DNA from: Gluconobacter frateurii | GTDB lineage: Bacteria > Pseudomonadota > Alphaproteobacteria > Acetobacterales > Acetobacteraceae | Direction of reading: 5' to 3' | Length of the DNA stretch: 64,000 bases | Assembly (NCBI RefSeq): GCF_002723955.1 | Contig: NZ_BEWN01000003.1 | Coordinates: 186,001-250,000 of the forward strand | Shown here: piece by piece, positions 1 through 8,168 of the stretch | Position numbering within the stretch: position 1 is the stretch's first letter | Layout: each line of letters starts with the position of its first letter | Position numbers and translations under genes: made by a program | The notes under the pieces: model-generated | Databases searched by the model: none | Seen by the model: the letters and a program-made list of their open reading frames with translations, nothing else | Told to the model about the DNA's origin: nothing

Positions 1-1
1 C

Positions 2-151
2 GATCTTCTAAGTCTCCGCAAGCTTCTGAACCTGAAACCAGCGCCGGAATTTGCGGGCTGGCTGGAGCGAATGGGCCTGTATGATGCACGGCACGACCGG
101 GTTCTGGACATCCCGCCCGGACAGACTCTTCTTGGTCAGATGGTGCGCTAA
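2..151 (+). CDS. eutB: Ethanolamine ammonia-lyase large subunit, C-terminal fragment
   Basis: The window opens inside this gene; only the last 49 codons and the TAA at 149-151 are present. The frame contains LKPAPEFAGWLERMG, typical of the EutB C-terminus, and it is followed after two bases by eutC, the invariant partner. With EutC it forms the adenosylcobalamin-dependent lyase that converts ethanolamine to acetaldehyde and ammonia. The identification rests on this tail plus the neighbour; the catalytic barrel lies outside the window. Confidence 0.85.
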   Translation, partial: DLLSLRKLLNLKPAPEFAGWLERMGLYDARHDRVLDIPPGQTLLGQMVR

Positions 152-153
152 TC

Positions 154-948
154 ATGACGGATGACCGCATCGCCTCCACGCCATCCCGGATACCAGATCC
201 ATGGCAGGACTTGCGCCAACTCACCCGCGCCCGGATTGGATTGGGTCGCACAGGAAACGCCCTGAAAACCGACGATGTTCTGGATTTTCAGGCGTCCCAC
301 GCCCAGGCACGGGATGCCGTTCATACGCCTCTGAATATTGAAGCTCTGACAGGTTCTCTAGGGAACGAGCCATACTATTGCGTTCAGAGCCGTGCGCCCG
401 ACCGTTCTACCTATTTGCGCCGCCCGGATCTCGGACGGCGGCTTGACCCGGAAGCAGCTGCCACGCTTCCAAAAGGTGACTGGAATGTGGTTTTCGTCGC
501 GGCGGACGGCTTGTCGTCCTTTGCCACACAACAGAGCGCTCTCCCCCTGTTTCGGACCATGCAGGCCTGGCTTTCTGACTGGACCGTGGCGCCTCTGGTC
601 ATCGCCACACAAGCCCGTGTTGCTTTGGGGGATGAGATCGCTGTGACGCTTGGCGCGAGGATGGTCGTCATGATGATTGGCGAGAGACCCGGCCTCAGCG
701 TTGCAGACAGCATGGGCGTTTATTTGACCTACGCGCCCTATGTGGGCTGCCCCGATTCATCCCGGAACTGCCTCTCCAACATCCACCCACACGGCATGAC
801 CGTCCCGGCCGCAGCGGTAAAGCTTTCCTGGCTGATGCGGGAAGCCACGCACCTGAAACTCACAGGCGTGGGCCTCAAAGATGCCGCTCCTGAAACCGCG
901 GCCTTGGAAAATTCCAAAACCCTTCTGGAAAAGGACAACGATCAATGA
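154..948 (+). CDS. eutC: Ethanolamine ammonia-lyase small subunit EutC
   Basis: This 264-residue protein is the small subunit of ethanolamine ammonia-lyase, which helps bind adenosylcobalamin and splits ethanolamine into acetaldehyde and ammonia. The C-terminal part has the family signature SRNCLSNIHPHG at about residues 205-216, followed by AAAVKLSWLM, close to the usual RNCISNIRPEG segment. The length fits EutC. The start follows the eutB stop by two bases and the stop overlaps the permease start (ATGA), so the genes are translationally coupled. No eutA reactivase, aldehyde dehydrogenase or microcompartment shell gene lies downstream, so this is the simple, non-compartment form of the pathway. 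Confidence 0.93.
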   Translation: MTDDRIASTPSRIPDPWQDLRQLTRARIGLGRTGNALKTDDVLDFQASHAQARDAVHTPLNIEALTGSLGNEPYYCVQSRAPDRSTYLRRPDLGRRLDPEAAATLPKGDWNVVFVAADGLSSFATQQSALPLFRTMQAWLSDWTVAPLVIATQARVALGDEIAVTLGARMVVMMIGERPGLSVADSMGVYLTYAPYVGCPDSSRNCLSNIHPHGMTVPAAAVKLSWLMREATHLKLTGVGLKDAAPETAALENSKTLLEKDNDQ

Positions 949-2309
949 GCAATGCGCCCACGCATCTCAACAAGTCCCTGAGTGCATTTCATCTCTGGGG
1001 TATTGCCGTTGGTCTGGTCATTTCCGGGGAGTATTTCGGCTGGAGCTATGGCTGGTCAACAGCCGGAACGCTTGGCTTCCTGATCGCTACCGTGTTTGTC
1101 GCGCTGGTCTATACGAGCTTTATTTTCAGCTTCACGGAACTGACCTGCGCGATCCCACAGGCTGGTGGCCCGTTCGCCTATAGTCATCGTGCCCTTGGTC
1201 GATGGGGTGGGCTCATTGCGGGTCTCGCCACTTTGGTCGAGTTCATTTTTGCACCGCCGGCGATCGCTCTCGCGATTGGTGCTTATCTGAACGTCCAGTT
1301 TCCGCATCTCTCGCCCAAAGTCGCGGCTCTGGGCGCTTATGTGATCTTCATGGCACTCAACATTATCGGCGTGCATATCGCGGCAACGTTCGAACTGTTC
1401 ATTACCATTGCCGCTATCGTTGAGTTGCTCGTCTTCATGGGCGTCGTTGCCCCTGCCTTTTCATGGAACAATTTCCTGCATGATGGCTGGGGCGGGGCGC
1501 CTCATTTCGGCTGGGAAGCTATGGGAGGCATCTTCGCGGCCATCCCGTTTGCCATCTGGTTCTTCCTTGCCATCGAAGGTGTGGCTATGGCGGCTGAAGA
1601 GGCCAGTAATCCGCGCCGTTCCATCCCGATTGCTTATGTCGCGGGTGTTCTCACGCTTGTTATTTTGGCCTTTGGCGTCATGGTTTTTGCTGGAGGGGCC
1701 GGAGACTGGCATGCTCTTGCCAATCTGAATGATCCCCTCCCACAGGCGATGAAGCATGTCGTGGGCGCGCATAGCGGGTGGCTGCATATGCTGGTCTGGC
1801 TGGGACTATTCGGCCTTGTGGCTTCCCTGCATGGCATCATCATGGGTTATGCAAGGCAGATCTTTGCCATGGCACGTGCCGGTTTCCTTCCGGCAGTTCT
1901 GGGAAAAGTTCATCCACGTTTCCACACGCCTTATACGGCTACAATCGCCGGCGGTGTCATTGGGATTGCAGCCATTTTTTCCGATGACGTCATCTCAATC
2001 CACGGTCAGTCCCTGACAGCAACACTTGTAACCATGGCCGTGTTTGGCTCTCTGACGATGTATATCCTCAGCATGGTCAGCCTGTTCCGCCTTCGCCGAA
2101 CAGAGCCTTCCCTGCCGCGCACTTACCGCGCACCATTCTATCCCGTTCTGCCTGGTATTGCCCTGACTGGCGCGGTCATCCTTCTTGTGGCCGTGACGTA
2201 CTGCAACCCAGAAGTCTGCGCGCTCTACATGGTATTCATGGCAGTTCTGAGTGTTTTCTTTATGCGGAAATATCAGAACGCACAGGCTCGGATCCCGTCA
2301 GAGGTCTGA
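945..2309 (+). CDS. eat: Ethanolamine permease (APC family)
   Basis: A 454-residue, very hydrophobic protein with about 12 membrane segments, of the amino acid-polyamine-organocation superfamily, ethanolamine permease (EAT) branch. The N-terminal region with GLVISGEYFGWSYGW and the TELTCAIPQAGGPFAY segment near residues 65-80 are typical of the branch. Its start overlaps the eutC stop by 4 bp. The likely role is proton-coupled ethanolamine uptake across the inner membrane to feed EutBC. Family assignment is strong; the substrate follows from the subfamily resemblance and the eutBC context. Confidence 0.9.
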   Translation: MSNAPTHLNKSLSAFHLWGIAVGLVISGEYFGWSYGWSTAGTLGFLIATVFVALVYTSFIFSFTELTCAIPQAGGPFAYSHRALGRWGGLIAGLATLVEFIFAPPAIALAIGAYLNVQFPHLSPKVAALGAYVIFMALNIIGVHIAATFELFITIAAIVELLVFMGVVAPAFSWNNFLHDGWGGAPHFGWEAMGGIFAAIPFAIWFFLAIEGVAMAAEEASNPRRSIPIAYVAGVLTLVILAFGVMVFAGGAGDWHALANLNDPLPQAMKHVVGAHSGWLHMLVWLGLFGLVASLHGIIMGYARQIFAMARAGFLPAVLGKVHPRFHTPYTATIAGGVIGIAAIFSDDVISIHGQSLTATLVTMAVFGSLTMYILSMVSLFRLRRTEPSLPRTYRAPFYPVLPGIALTGAVILLVAVTYCNPEVCALYMVFMAVLSVFFMRKYQNAQARIPSEV

Positions 2310-2364
2310 GTCTACCTCCCCTCTATATTTTGCTCCTCCCGAAACTTTCAGGAACGGATTTCGC

Positions 2365-3810
2365 GTGTCGGACAAACACGTCCTGGCAGTCTTCTGGCTG
2401 CTTGTTGGAACTGCCCTCCCGTCTTTCGCGCACGCTCAGGCGGCAGCTACGTCGAACACAGCCATTACGCCTGATGGGACACCCAACCCCAATCCACCGA
2501 CCACGCTGCCGTCAACGTCCCATCAGGCTGACAGCACTGATCCGGATATTCCGGCCCTGAAAGCGGGAAACCTGTTCTCACCCAAAGCCGGGCATTCCCT
2601 TTCCTACTGGGATGGTCTGATTGGGCATCTGACTGTTGAAGCTGGCATCACCGGCAATCCGTGGACACGTTCAGGAAGGAATTTCGGCCAGTTCTATCTG
2701 GATCGCGCCAATACCGTGACGCTCAACCAGATCATGGGCTCGATCTCTCATCCCATCACGTCCGTAGGTGGCGGTTACGGGATCGGCTTTGTGGCTGAAG
2801 TCATGTACGGGTCAGACGCGCGGTTCGATCCCACAATCGGCATGGGAGACGGTACGCTTACCGGCCTTTATCAGTGGGCGCCCACACAGGCGCATATCGA
2901 CGTCCACACGCCGTGGATCTTCCGTCATGGCATCGATTTTCAGGCTGGGCAGATGTATGCCCTGATCGGCGCTGAAGGCACGCCTGCCCTCGCCCGTCCG
3001 TTCTACTCCTTCAATTACGCATCAGACTATATCGTTCCTTTCGAAACGGTTGGCGTCATTGCGACAATGCATCTCAGCCAGCATATGGACTGGATCCTCG
3101 GTATCGACGCAGGCAATTCCACGACGTTTGGTCAGGCCGGAAACAACAGTCGCCCCAAAGGGTATTTCGGCTTCGCCTGGAACAATCTGATGGGCGGTAA
3201 ACTAAATCTGCATGCCATCGGTCATTTCGGACCACAGGGAAACAATGGTGCAAGTCGAACCTCCCCCGCCGGCTGGACCAGTTCGGGGATCGGCAAGGCC
3301 GCAAACGGTCTCATGCAGTACAATGCAAGCCTTCTGGCCACCTATCATGTCAACAAAACGCTCTCATTGATGGCGGAAGCACTTTACCTTCATGATGATG
3401 CGTCTCGCGATGATGCTTACGGTGTCACGTCCTACCTGTCGTGGGACATTCATCCGTCTCTGACGTTGAACGTTCGCGGTGAAATTTTCCGCGACAATAC
3501 CGGCGGCATCATCAATCAGTATCCCGGCAATATGTCTTACACGAATGCCCTGAGAAACCGGCCCTATTTCTATTACGGTGCTCCTCCCACAACCTATGGA
3601 GCGCTTACGGTCGGCGTGGCCTATCGACCGCCCTTCATCAACCGACACCTCGGCACTGGCACATTGACTGTTCGGCCGGAAGTTCGTCTGGATAAGTCCC
3701 TGAACGGAACTCACCCCTTCAATCAGGCTGCCACAACGTCTGGGACCGCCGTCAATAACGGGACCAGCAACATGCTCTGGTTCAATCTGGATGCGGTGCT
3801 GAGTTTCTGA
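2365..3810 (+). CDS. Outer-membrane beta-barrel porin (BBP2/OmpL-like)
   Basis: The reading frame is open from 2251, but I place the start at the GTG at 2365. It is preceded by AGGAACGG (2350-2357), and only this start exposes a clean signal peptide (VSDKHVLAVFWLLVGTALP, cleavage after SFAHA). The mature protein of about 460 residues is rich in Gly, Thr and aromatic residues, alternates as beta-strands, and ends in an aromatic residue (VLSF), as outer-membrane barrels do. Segments such as YWDGLIGHLTVEAGI and QAGQMYALIGAEG resemble the putative beta-barrel porin-2 family. It follows the ethanolamine permease directly, so it may let ethanolamine cross the outer membrane; that role is inference. 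Confidence 0.75.
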   Translation: MSDKHVLAVFWLLVGTALPSFAHAQAAATSNTAITPDGTPNPNPPTTLPSTSHQADSTDPDIPALKAGNLFSPKAGHSLSYWDGLIGHLTVEAGITGNPWTRSGRNFGQFYLDRANTVTLNQIMGSISHPITSVGGGYGIGFVAEVMYGSDARFDPTIGMGDGTLTGLYQWAPTQAHIDVHTPWIFRHGIDFQAGQMYALIGAEGTPALARPFYSFNYASDYIVPFETVGVIATMHLSQHMDWILGIDAGNSTTFGQAGNNSRPKGYFGFAWNNLMGGKLNLHAIGHFGPQGNNGASRTSPAGWTSSGIGKAANGLMQYNASLLATYHVNKTLSLMAEALYLHDDASRDDAYGVTSYLSWDIHPSLTLNVRGEIFRDNTGGIINQYPGNMSYTNALRNRPYFYYGAPPTTYGALTVGVAYRPPFINRHLGTGTLTVRPEVRLDKSLNGTHPFNQAATTSGTAVNNGTSNMLWFNLDAVLSF

Positions 3811-3819
3811 TCTGCCACA

Positions 3820-3844
3820 CTTGACGCTTTCGGGAGCAGTCAAG
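3820..3844 (+). terminator. Possible terminator hairpin after the eut/porin operon
   Basis: CTTGACGCT (3820-3828) can pair with AGC-A-GTCAAG (3835-3844) with one bulged A and a TTCGGG loop, ten bases after the porin stop. There is no real U-run after it, so a rho-independent mechanism is uncertain. Confidence 0.35.
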
Positions 3845-3863
3845 CACGAAATTTCTTGACAGG

Positions 3864-3899
3864 TTGTGCGTGTTTATGACGGTTTGCGCGTGTTTTACG
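3864..3899 (+). promoter_or_regulatory. Two direct repeats upstream of the deoR-type gene, candidate operator
   Basis: TTGTGCGTGTTTATGACG (3864-3881) is repeated as TTGCGCGTGTTTTACG (3884-3899), 20 bp apart and hence on the same face of the helix. The pair sits just upstream of the Shine-Dalgarno of the DeoR-family gene. DeoR-type repressors often bind tandem repeats near their own promoter, so autoregulation is a reasonable inference. A TTGACA at 3856-3861 lies next to it but has no good -10 at the right distance. Confidence 0.35.
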
Positions 3900-3918
3900 C
3901 CCTCCCGGAGCAAATCCC

Positions 3919-4683
3919 ATCCTCAAAGACGAACGCCTGAGCCAGATTCGTGCTCGTTTGCAAAGCCACGGACGCGTCCTTGCGTCTGATCTGGCCACTG
4001 AATGGCACGTGCCGGTGGATATGATCCGGCGTGATCTGCGCGAACTTGCGGAAACTGGCGAATGCCGTCGCGTGTATGGTGGCGCGTTGCGTTTGCAGCC
4101 CGATGCATCCCATATCCGCGCGCGAATGGGTGAAAATATTGCCCTCAAAAATGCTCTTGCCCAGCATACCGCGGGCCTTTTCAAGCCCAAACAGGTGGCC
4201 TTCATTGATACAGGCTCCACCAACATTGCTCTGGCGGCCTCTCTTCCACGGGATATGCCTCTTACGGTCGTAACGTCCAGCCCGGCGGTGGCGGTGGCTC
4301 TGAATGATGCAAGCCAGATCGAAACCATCATGATTGGCGGGCGTCTTGATGGCGCGACCGGAGGAGTCATCGGTTCGGTGGCTGTCCAATCGCTCCAGCA
4401 TTACCGGTTCGATCTCTGCTCCCTCGGTGTCTGGGCGATTTCCGCCGAGGGGCCAAGCGTGTGGGACCCCGAAGAAGCTGCCTTCAAACGTGAAGTTCTC
4501 AGCAGGAGCGAAAGCGTCGTGGTGATGGCCGAGGGCAGCAAGATCGGTTCAGGTGGCCGTTTCCCGGTTGCGCCGCTGGATGCCGTTCACACTCTCATTG
4601 TCGCGGAAGATGCCCCTTCCGACGAACTCTCCCGTATGACCGCCTCGGGCGTGTCCATTCTCAAGGTTCCAGTCCATGACTGA
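3919..4683 (+). CDS. DeoR-family transcriptional regulator, probable ATC start
   Basis: A sugar-metabolism type DeoR repressor. The N-terminal winged helix reads DERLSQIRARLQSHG then MIRRDLRELAETGECRRVYGGA. The C-terminal DeoR sensor domain has DTGSTNIALA, VTSSPAVAVAL and MIGGRL, the usual phosphosugar-binding layout. The first conventional start in frame is a TTG at 3958, which would cut off the first helix. The frame is open upstream, and the ATC at 3919 lies 8 bases after GGAG (3907-3910). It gives the standard family opening LKDERLSQIR and a normal 254-residue length. I therefore favour an ATC start. Its stop overlaps the start of the exporter gene by 8 bp, so the two are co-expressed. 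The effector is unknown. Confidence 0.8.
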   Translation: MLKDERLSQIRARLQSHGRVLASDLATEWHVPVDMIRRDLRELAETGECRRVYGGALRLQPDASHIRARMGENIALKNALAQHTAGLFKPKQVAFIDTGSTNIALAASLPRDMPLTVVTSSPAVAVALNDASQIETIMIGGRLDGATGGVIGSVAVQSLQHYRFDLCSLGVWAISAEGPSVWDPEEAAFKREVLSRSESVVVMAEGSKIGSGGRFPVAPLDAVHTLIVAEDAPSDELSRMTASGVSILKVPVHD

Positions 4684-5896
4684 TGCGTCAGCCGAAACAG
4701 CTCGTCCCGCCCAGCGTGACCTCATCATCATTCTGGGGCTTCTGACGTGCCTGGGGCCGCTCAATATCGATATGTATCTGCCCGGTTTTCCAAACATCGG
4801 GCATGACTTCCAGGCCAGTGAAACGGCCGTTCAGTTCAGTCTGACCAGTACGCTCATCGGGCTTGCCGTCGGGCAGCTTATGGTGGGTCCCTTCAGTGAC
4901 TCCCGCGGGCGGAAAATCCCGCTTCTGGGGGCGATGGCTCTTTTTGCCCTGTCGTCCTTGTTCTGTGCGGTGTCATCCAGCATCACTGCCTTCATCATTG
5001 CGCGCTTCCTGCAGGGCCTGACCGCTTCGGCGGGGCTGGTGCTCTCTCGCGCTGTGGTCAGGGACGTGTTCAACGGTCCGGAACTCGCACGATTTTTCTC
5101 ACGTCTCATGATTATCAACGCTGTGGCTCCCATGGTTGCGCCTATGCTGGGTGGAGCAATTTTAGCTTTACCTTCAGCTACATGGCGAACAATGTTCTGG
5201 TTCCTTACCGGGTTTGGTATTCTCGCGCTGGGGCTGGTCGCTGCCCGACTCACCGAAACTCTTGAGTTGCATAGACGTCTTCCAAATTCAGCCCGCGCTA
5301 CAATGGAAACGTTCCATAGCCTGCTGACCGATCGGGAGTTCATTGGCCATGCTCTGACCGTTGGCCTTATCCATGGCGGCAGCTTCGCCTATGTCGCAGG
5401 AACCCCCTTTGTCTATCAGGACATCTACGGTGTAACGCCCCAGACATTCAGCATCCTTTTTGGCATCAACGGTCTGGCACTGGTAGGCGGAAGCTGGCTG
5501 ATCGGGCGCGCTGGCAGCATGGAACGCACCAGTACGTTCCTGCGTGCTTCCGTCATCTGCATCACTGTCGCAGCCGCTCTCATTACACTGATTGCGACCC
5601 TTAAAGGTCCGCTCTTTTTGCTGGTGGCTGCGATCTTCCTCTATATGACCTGTATCGGGATGATCCTGACAGCAACCTTCGTTCTTGCCATTGCAAAACA
5701 GGGACATCGCGCAGGAAGCGCCAGCGCGATCCTTGGGTCTCTGAACCTTCTTGTAGGCGGTGTGGCTGCACCGTTAGTAGGCCTGAGCAAAACCAGCGCT
5801 CTTCCTATGGGGCTGGTTCTGCTGCTGACGTCACTGGCCGGACTGTTCACCTGTTTCCGGCTGGCTTCCCGTCATCAGGATGAAGTAACATCCTGA
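4676..5896 (+). CDS. MFS drug exporter, Bcr/CflA family
   Basis: A 406-residue, 12-helix major facilitator. The first helix contains NIDMYLPGFPNIG, the hallmark of the Bcr/CflA (bicyclomycin/chloramphenicol resistance) drug:H+ antiporters. The loop after helix 2 has GPFSDSRGRKIPLLG, the MFS motif A, and ARFLQGLTASAG follows helix 4. The start overlaps the end of the DeoR-type gene, which suggests that regulator controls it. The probable role is efflux of a small toxic compound or metabolite across the inner membrane; the substrate cannot be read from sequence. Confidence 0.87.
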   Translation: MTDASAETARPAQRDLIIILGLLTCLGPLNIDMYLPGFPNIGHDFQASETAVQFSLTSTLIGLAVGQLMVGPFSDSRGRKIPLLGAMALFALSSLFCAVSSSITAFIIARFLQGLTASAGLVLSRAVVRDVFNGPELARFFSRLMIINAVAPMVAPMLGGAILALPSATWRTMFWFLTGFGILALGLVAARLTETLELHRRLPNSARATMETFHSLLTDREFIGHALTVGLIHGGSFAYVAGTPFVYQDIYGVTPQTFSILFGINGLALVGGSWLIGRAGSMERTSTFLRASVICITVAAALITLIATLKGPLFLLVAAIFLYMTCIGMILTATFVLAIAKQGHRAGSASAILGSLNLLVGGVAAPLVGLSKTSALPMGLVLLLTSLAGLFTCFRLASRHQDEVTS

Positions 5897-5915
5897 TAAT
5901 ACAAGTTATCTCAGG
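5892..5915. terminator. Possible shared terminator between convergent genes
   Basis: CCTGATAA (5892-5899) can pair with TTATctCAGG (5906-5915) with a two-base bulge. It spans the 14-bp gap between the convergent exporter and phosphatase stops. The stem is weak and the U-run is poor. Confidence 0.3.
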
Positions 5916-7506
5916 CTTTCTCGAGCCCCGGATGTCCACGCTCGACGGCGAATCTTGCATAGGTTGAAAGCTGCCCCTCATGGCTGCTCACCTGATCCAG
6001 CGTCTTGAGATCTGCATGCCAGATATCTCGGCCGACATCACAAAGGACATAGCCACGCCTGTCGGTCGTGGCCTTCAGATGCGGGTTTTCACGACGAACG
6101 GACTGGCTATGTGCATCATTATCCCCGACACCGTCACCGCCTGAAGAGATGGACGTCGCCAGAAACTCTACAGAGACTGGCTTCTGCCTGTCTGGATCAA
6201 TCACGAGATTGCCCGCGTAATGCCGGTGCGCATCGCCCGTAACATTGACGACGTTGCCGGGACAATGATCCCCGATGAACTGAAGTAGCCGGTTTCGGCT
6301 GTACATATACCCCGACCACTGATCCATGCTGTAAAGCAGCTCGGAATGGGCCGATTTCCGGTGAGCAAGATCCATCACCATGACCTGATGCGCCAGAAGG
6401 TTCCAACGGGTGTCGGACTTGCTTAACCCGTTGAAGAGCCACTCTTCCTGTTGAGCCCCCATCATCGTGCGGTTTGGAGACCAGACATCCGGCCCCTGTG
6501 GAGCATCCTTGTCGCCATACACCTGGTCACTGCGGTACTGGCGCGTGTCCAGTACGAATGTGTTCATCAGATCACCAAAGCGGAAGCTGCGGTATATCTG
6601 CATGTGGCTCCCATCAGGCAACGAACTCGCGCGTAACGGCATATTCTCGTAATAGGCCTGCATGGCTGCGGCGCGGCGCAGGCGGAACAGGTCTGGCGGG
6701 GTCCCGTCCTGATCCGTGTCCCCTGCCCAGTTATTATCCACTTCATGATCGTCAAAACTGACAAGCCATGGGGCGGCGGCGTGAGCCGCCTGAAGATCGG
6801 GGTCCATCTTGTACTGTGCGTAGCGCCGACGGTATTCGTCCAGCGAGTAGATTTCCGGGCCGAAATGGCGGCGAACTGCCGTAAAGGGCTTGCCGTACAC
6901 CGTGTGAACGCCAGCGCCAATATCCGCGCCTTCGTAAATGTAGTCGCCGTAATGGAAGATAAAATCGACGCTCTCATTAGCGATGGCACGCCATGCGGAA
7001 TAATACCCGAACTCATAATGCTGGCAGCCCGCGGCCACAAACCGGATGCGCTGAACCGAGGCACCTGGAAGAGGCAGCGTCCGCCCGCGGCCGACCGGGC
7101 TTTCATACCCGGCGATGCGAAAGCGATACCAGTAGGGACGATCGGGCTGTAGCCCCTCGACCTCGACATGAACGGAATGCGCCAGTTCAGGGTGAGCGAT
7201 GGTCTGGCCTGTGCGGAGAACCGTGGAGAACTTCGGGTCTTCGCTGATGTCCCAGTCCACCAGAACAGGCTTGAGATGCTCAAGTCCTCCCGCTTCTTCC
7301 ATCGGGCGAGGTGCAAGGCGCGTCCAGATGACGAAGCCGTCCGTTGCCGGGTCTCCGGACGCCACGCCAAGCTGGAACGGAGACACGTCAAACGCGGGTT
7401 TCTTGTCCAGATTATGGGGGGACGCGGCGGAAAGCTGCCTAAGGCGATAGGAGAACAGAAGACCCGCCCCAAGGCCGGTCAGTACGCGTCTGCGGTTCAG
7501 AAACAT
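5911..7506 (-). CDS. phoD: PhoD-type alkaline phosphatase/phosphodiesterase, Tat-exported
   Basis: A 531-residue PhoD-family metallophosphoesterase, which releases phosphate from mono- and diesters in the periplasm using Ca/Fe. The N-terminus has a twin-arginine signal, NRRRVLTGLGAG, consistent with folded export. The PhoD N-terminal domain (FQLGVASGDP, GFVIWTRLAP) is followed by the catalytic domain with FHYGDYIYEG and SFDDHEVDNNW metal-ligand motifs, TGDAHRHYAG, and VEFLATSISSGG. The length is normal. It is divergent from the FecI-type sigma gene. I see no pho box that I would defend. Confidence 0.9.
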   Translation of the reverse strand: MFLNRRRVLTGLGAGLLFSYRLRQLSAASPHNLDKKPAFDVSPFQLGVASGDPATDGFVIWTRLAPRPMEEAGGLEHLKPVLVDWDISEDPKFSTVLRTGQTIAHPELAHSVHVEVEGLQPDRPYWYRFRIAGYESPVGRGRTLPLPGASVQRIRFVAAGCQHYEFGYYSAWRAIANESVDFIFHYGDYIYEGADIGAGVHTVYGKPFTAVRRHFGPEIYSLDEYRRRYAQYKMDPDLQAAHAAAPWLVSFDDHEVDNNWAGDTDQDGTPPDLFRLRRAAAMQAYYENMPLRASSLPDGSHMQIYRSFRFGDLMNTFVLDTRQYRSDQVYGDKDAPQGPDVWSPNRTMMGAQQEEWLFNGLSKSDTRWNLLAHQVMVMDLAHRKSAHSELLYSMDQWSGYMYSRNRLLQFIGDHCPGNVVNVTGDAHRHYAGNLVIDPDRQKPVSVEFLATSISSGGDGVGDNDAHSQSVRRENPHLKATTDRRGYVLCDVGRDIWHADLKTLDQVSSHEGQLSTYARFAVERGHPGLEKA

Positions 7507-7667
7507 CGTTCAGGATCTTTCGCTGAAATCGAGCGGTGATTGTTCACTCAAGACAGCGGATCGGTTCGTTTGCCCATGCCCTGGCATCGTTCTTCATGAA
7601 ACTGTCACAGACCTGCCGACACAATTTCCGTAATGCATCGCCGCACGCTGTCCATCTTTCGAACGGA

Positions 7668-8168
7668 ATGAGACGACCCTTGGCGGAAAACTGGTTTCCC
7701 TGTCAGCAGGAATGGCTGCGTCTGCGCCGTCGCATCAGGACCTTCACGCATCGTGATGATGCCGAGGATCATCTTCAGACCGCTCTTGCGAACTATTACG
7801 AGCGTTCGCAGGGGCAGGTCACGCACCCGGAGGCCTACATCACCAGAAGTGCTCTTAATCTTCATTTGAATGATCTGAAAAAAGCCGCCTCAAGCACTGT
7901 GTCGACCACCGGAGAACAGGAACAGATCCTGGAGCTGCGGGACCCTGCGCCTTCTCAGGAAGAGACTTATGCGTCCAATCAGCGAATGGCGCGCTTTCAT
8001 GCGGGGTGTCAGCAGCTTCCAGAAAGGACGCGTCAGGCATTTCTGCTGAATCGTGTTGAAAAAATGAAATATCGTGAGATTGCCGCAGCCCTAGGAATAA
8101 GCGAAAGCAGCGTTGAAAAACATATCGCCAAGGCTCTCGTCTTTCTTTCCTCATGGATGGACCAGTGA
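7668..8168 (+). CDS. fecI: ECF sigma factor, FecI type
   Basis: An extracytoplasmic-function sigma factor of the iron-transport FecI group. The region 2 core is around DDAEDHLQTALANYYER; region 4 contains LPERTRQAFLLNR and YREIAAALGISESSVEKHIAKAL. The frame is open from a GTG at 7536 and has another ATG at 7596. None has a good Shine-Dalgarno, and I choose 7668 because it gives the usual length of about 166 residues. Its end overlaps the anti-sigma gene by 16 bp, and the TonB receptor with an N-terminal signalling domain follows. This is the classic cell-surface signalling arrangement, in which the receptor reports ligand through FecR to activate this sigma factor. Confidence 0.85.
   Translation: MRRPLAENWFPCQQEWLRLRRRIRTFTHRDDAEDHLQTALANYYERSQGQVTHPEAYITRSALNLHLNDLKKAASSTVSTTGEQEQILELRDPAPSQEETYASNQRMARFHAGCQQLPERTRQAFLLNRVEKMKYREIAAALGISESSVEKHIAKALVFLSSWMDQ

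Noticed and set aside
3856-3861. TTGACA upstream of the DeoR-type gene as a -35 element
   Set aside because: No acceptable -10 lies 16-18 bases downstream; TATGAC at 3875 is only 13 bases away.
6567-7472. A 301-residue minus-strand frame overlapping phoD
   Set aside because: It is in another frame of the same strand as phoD; the phoD frame has the Tat signal and metal-ligand motifs.
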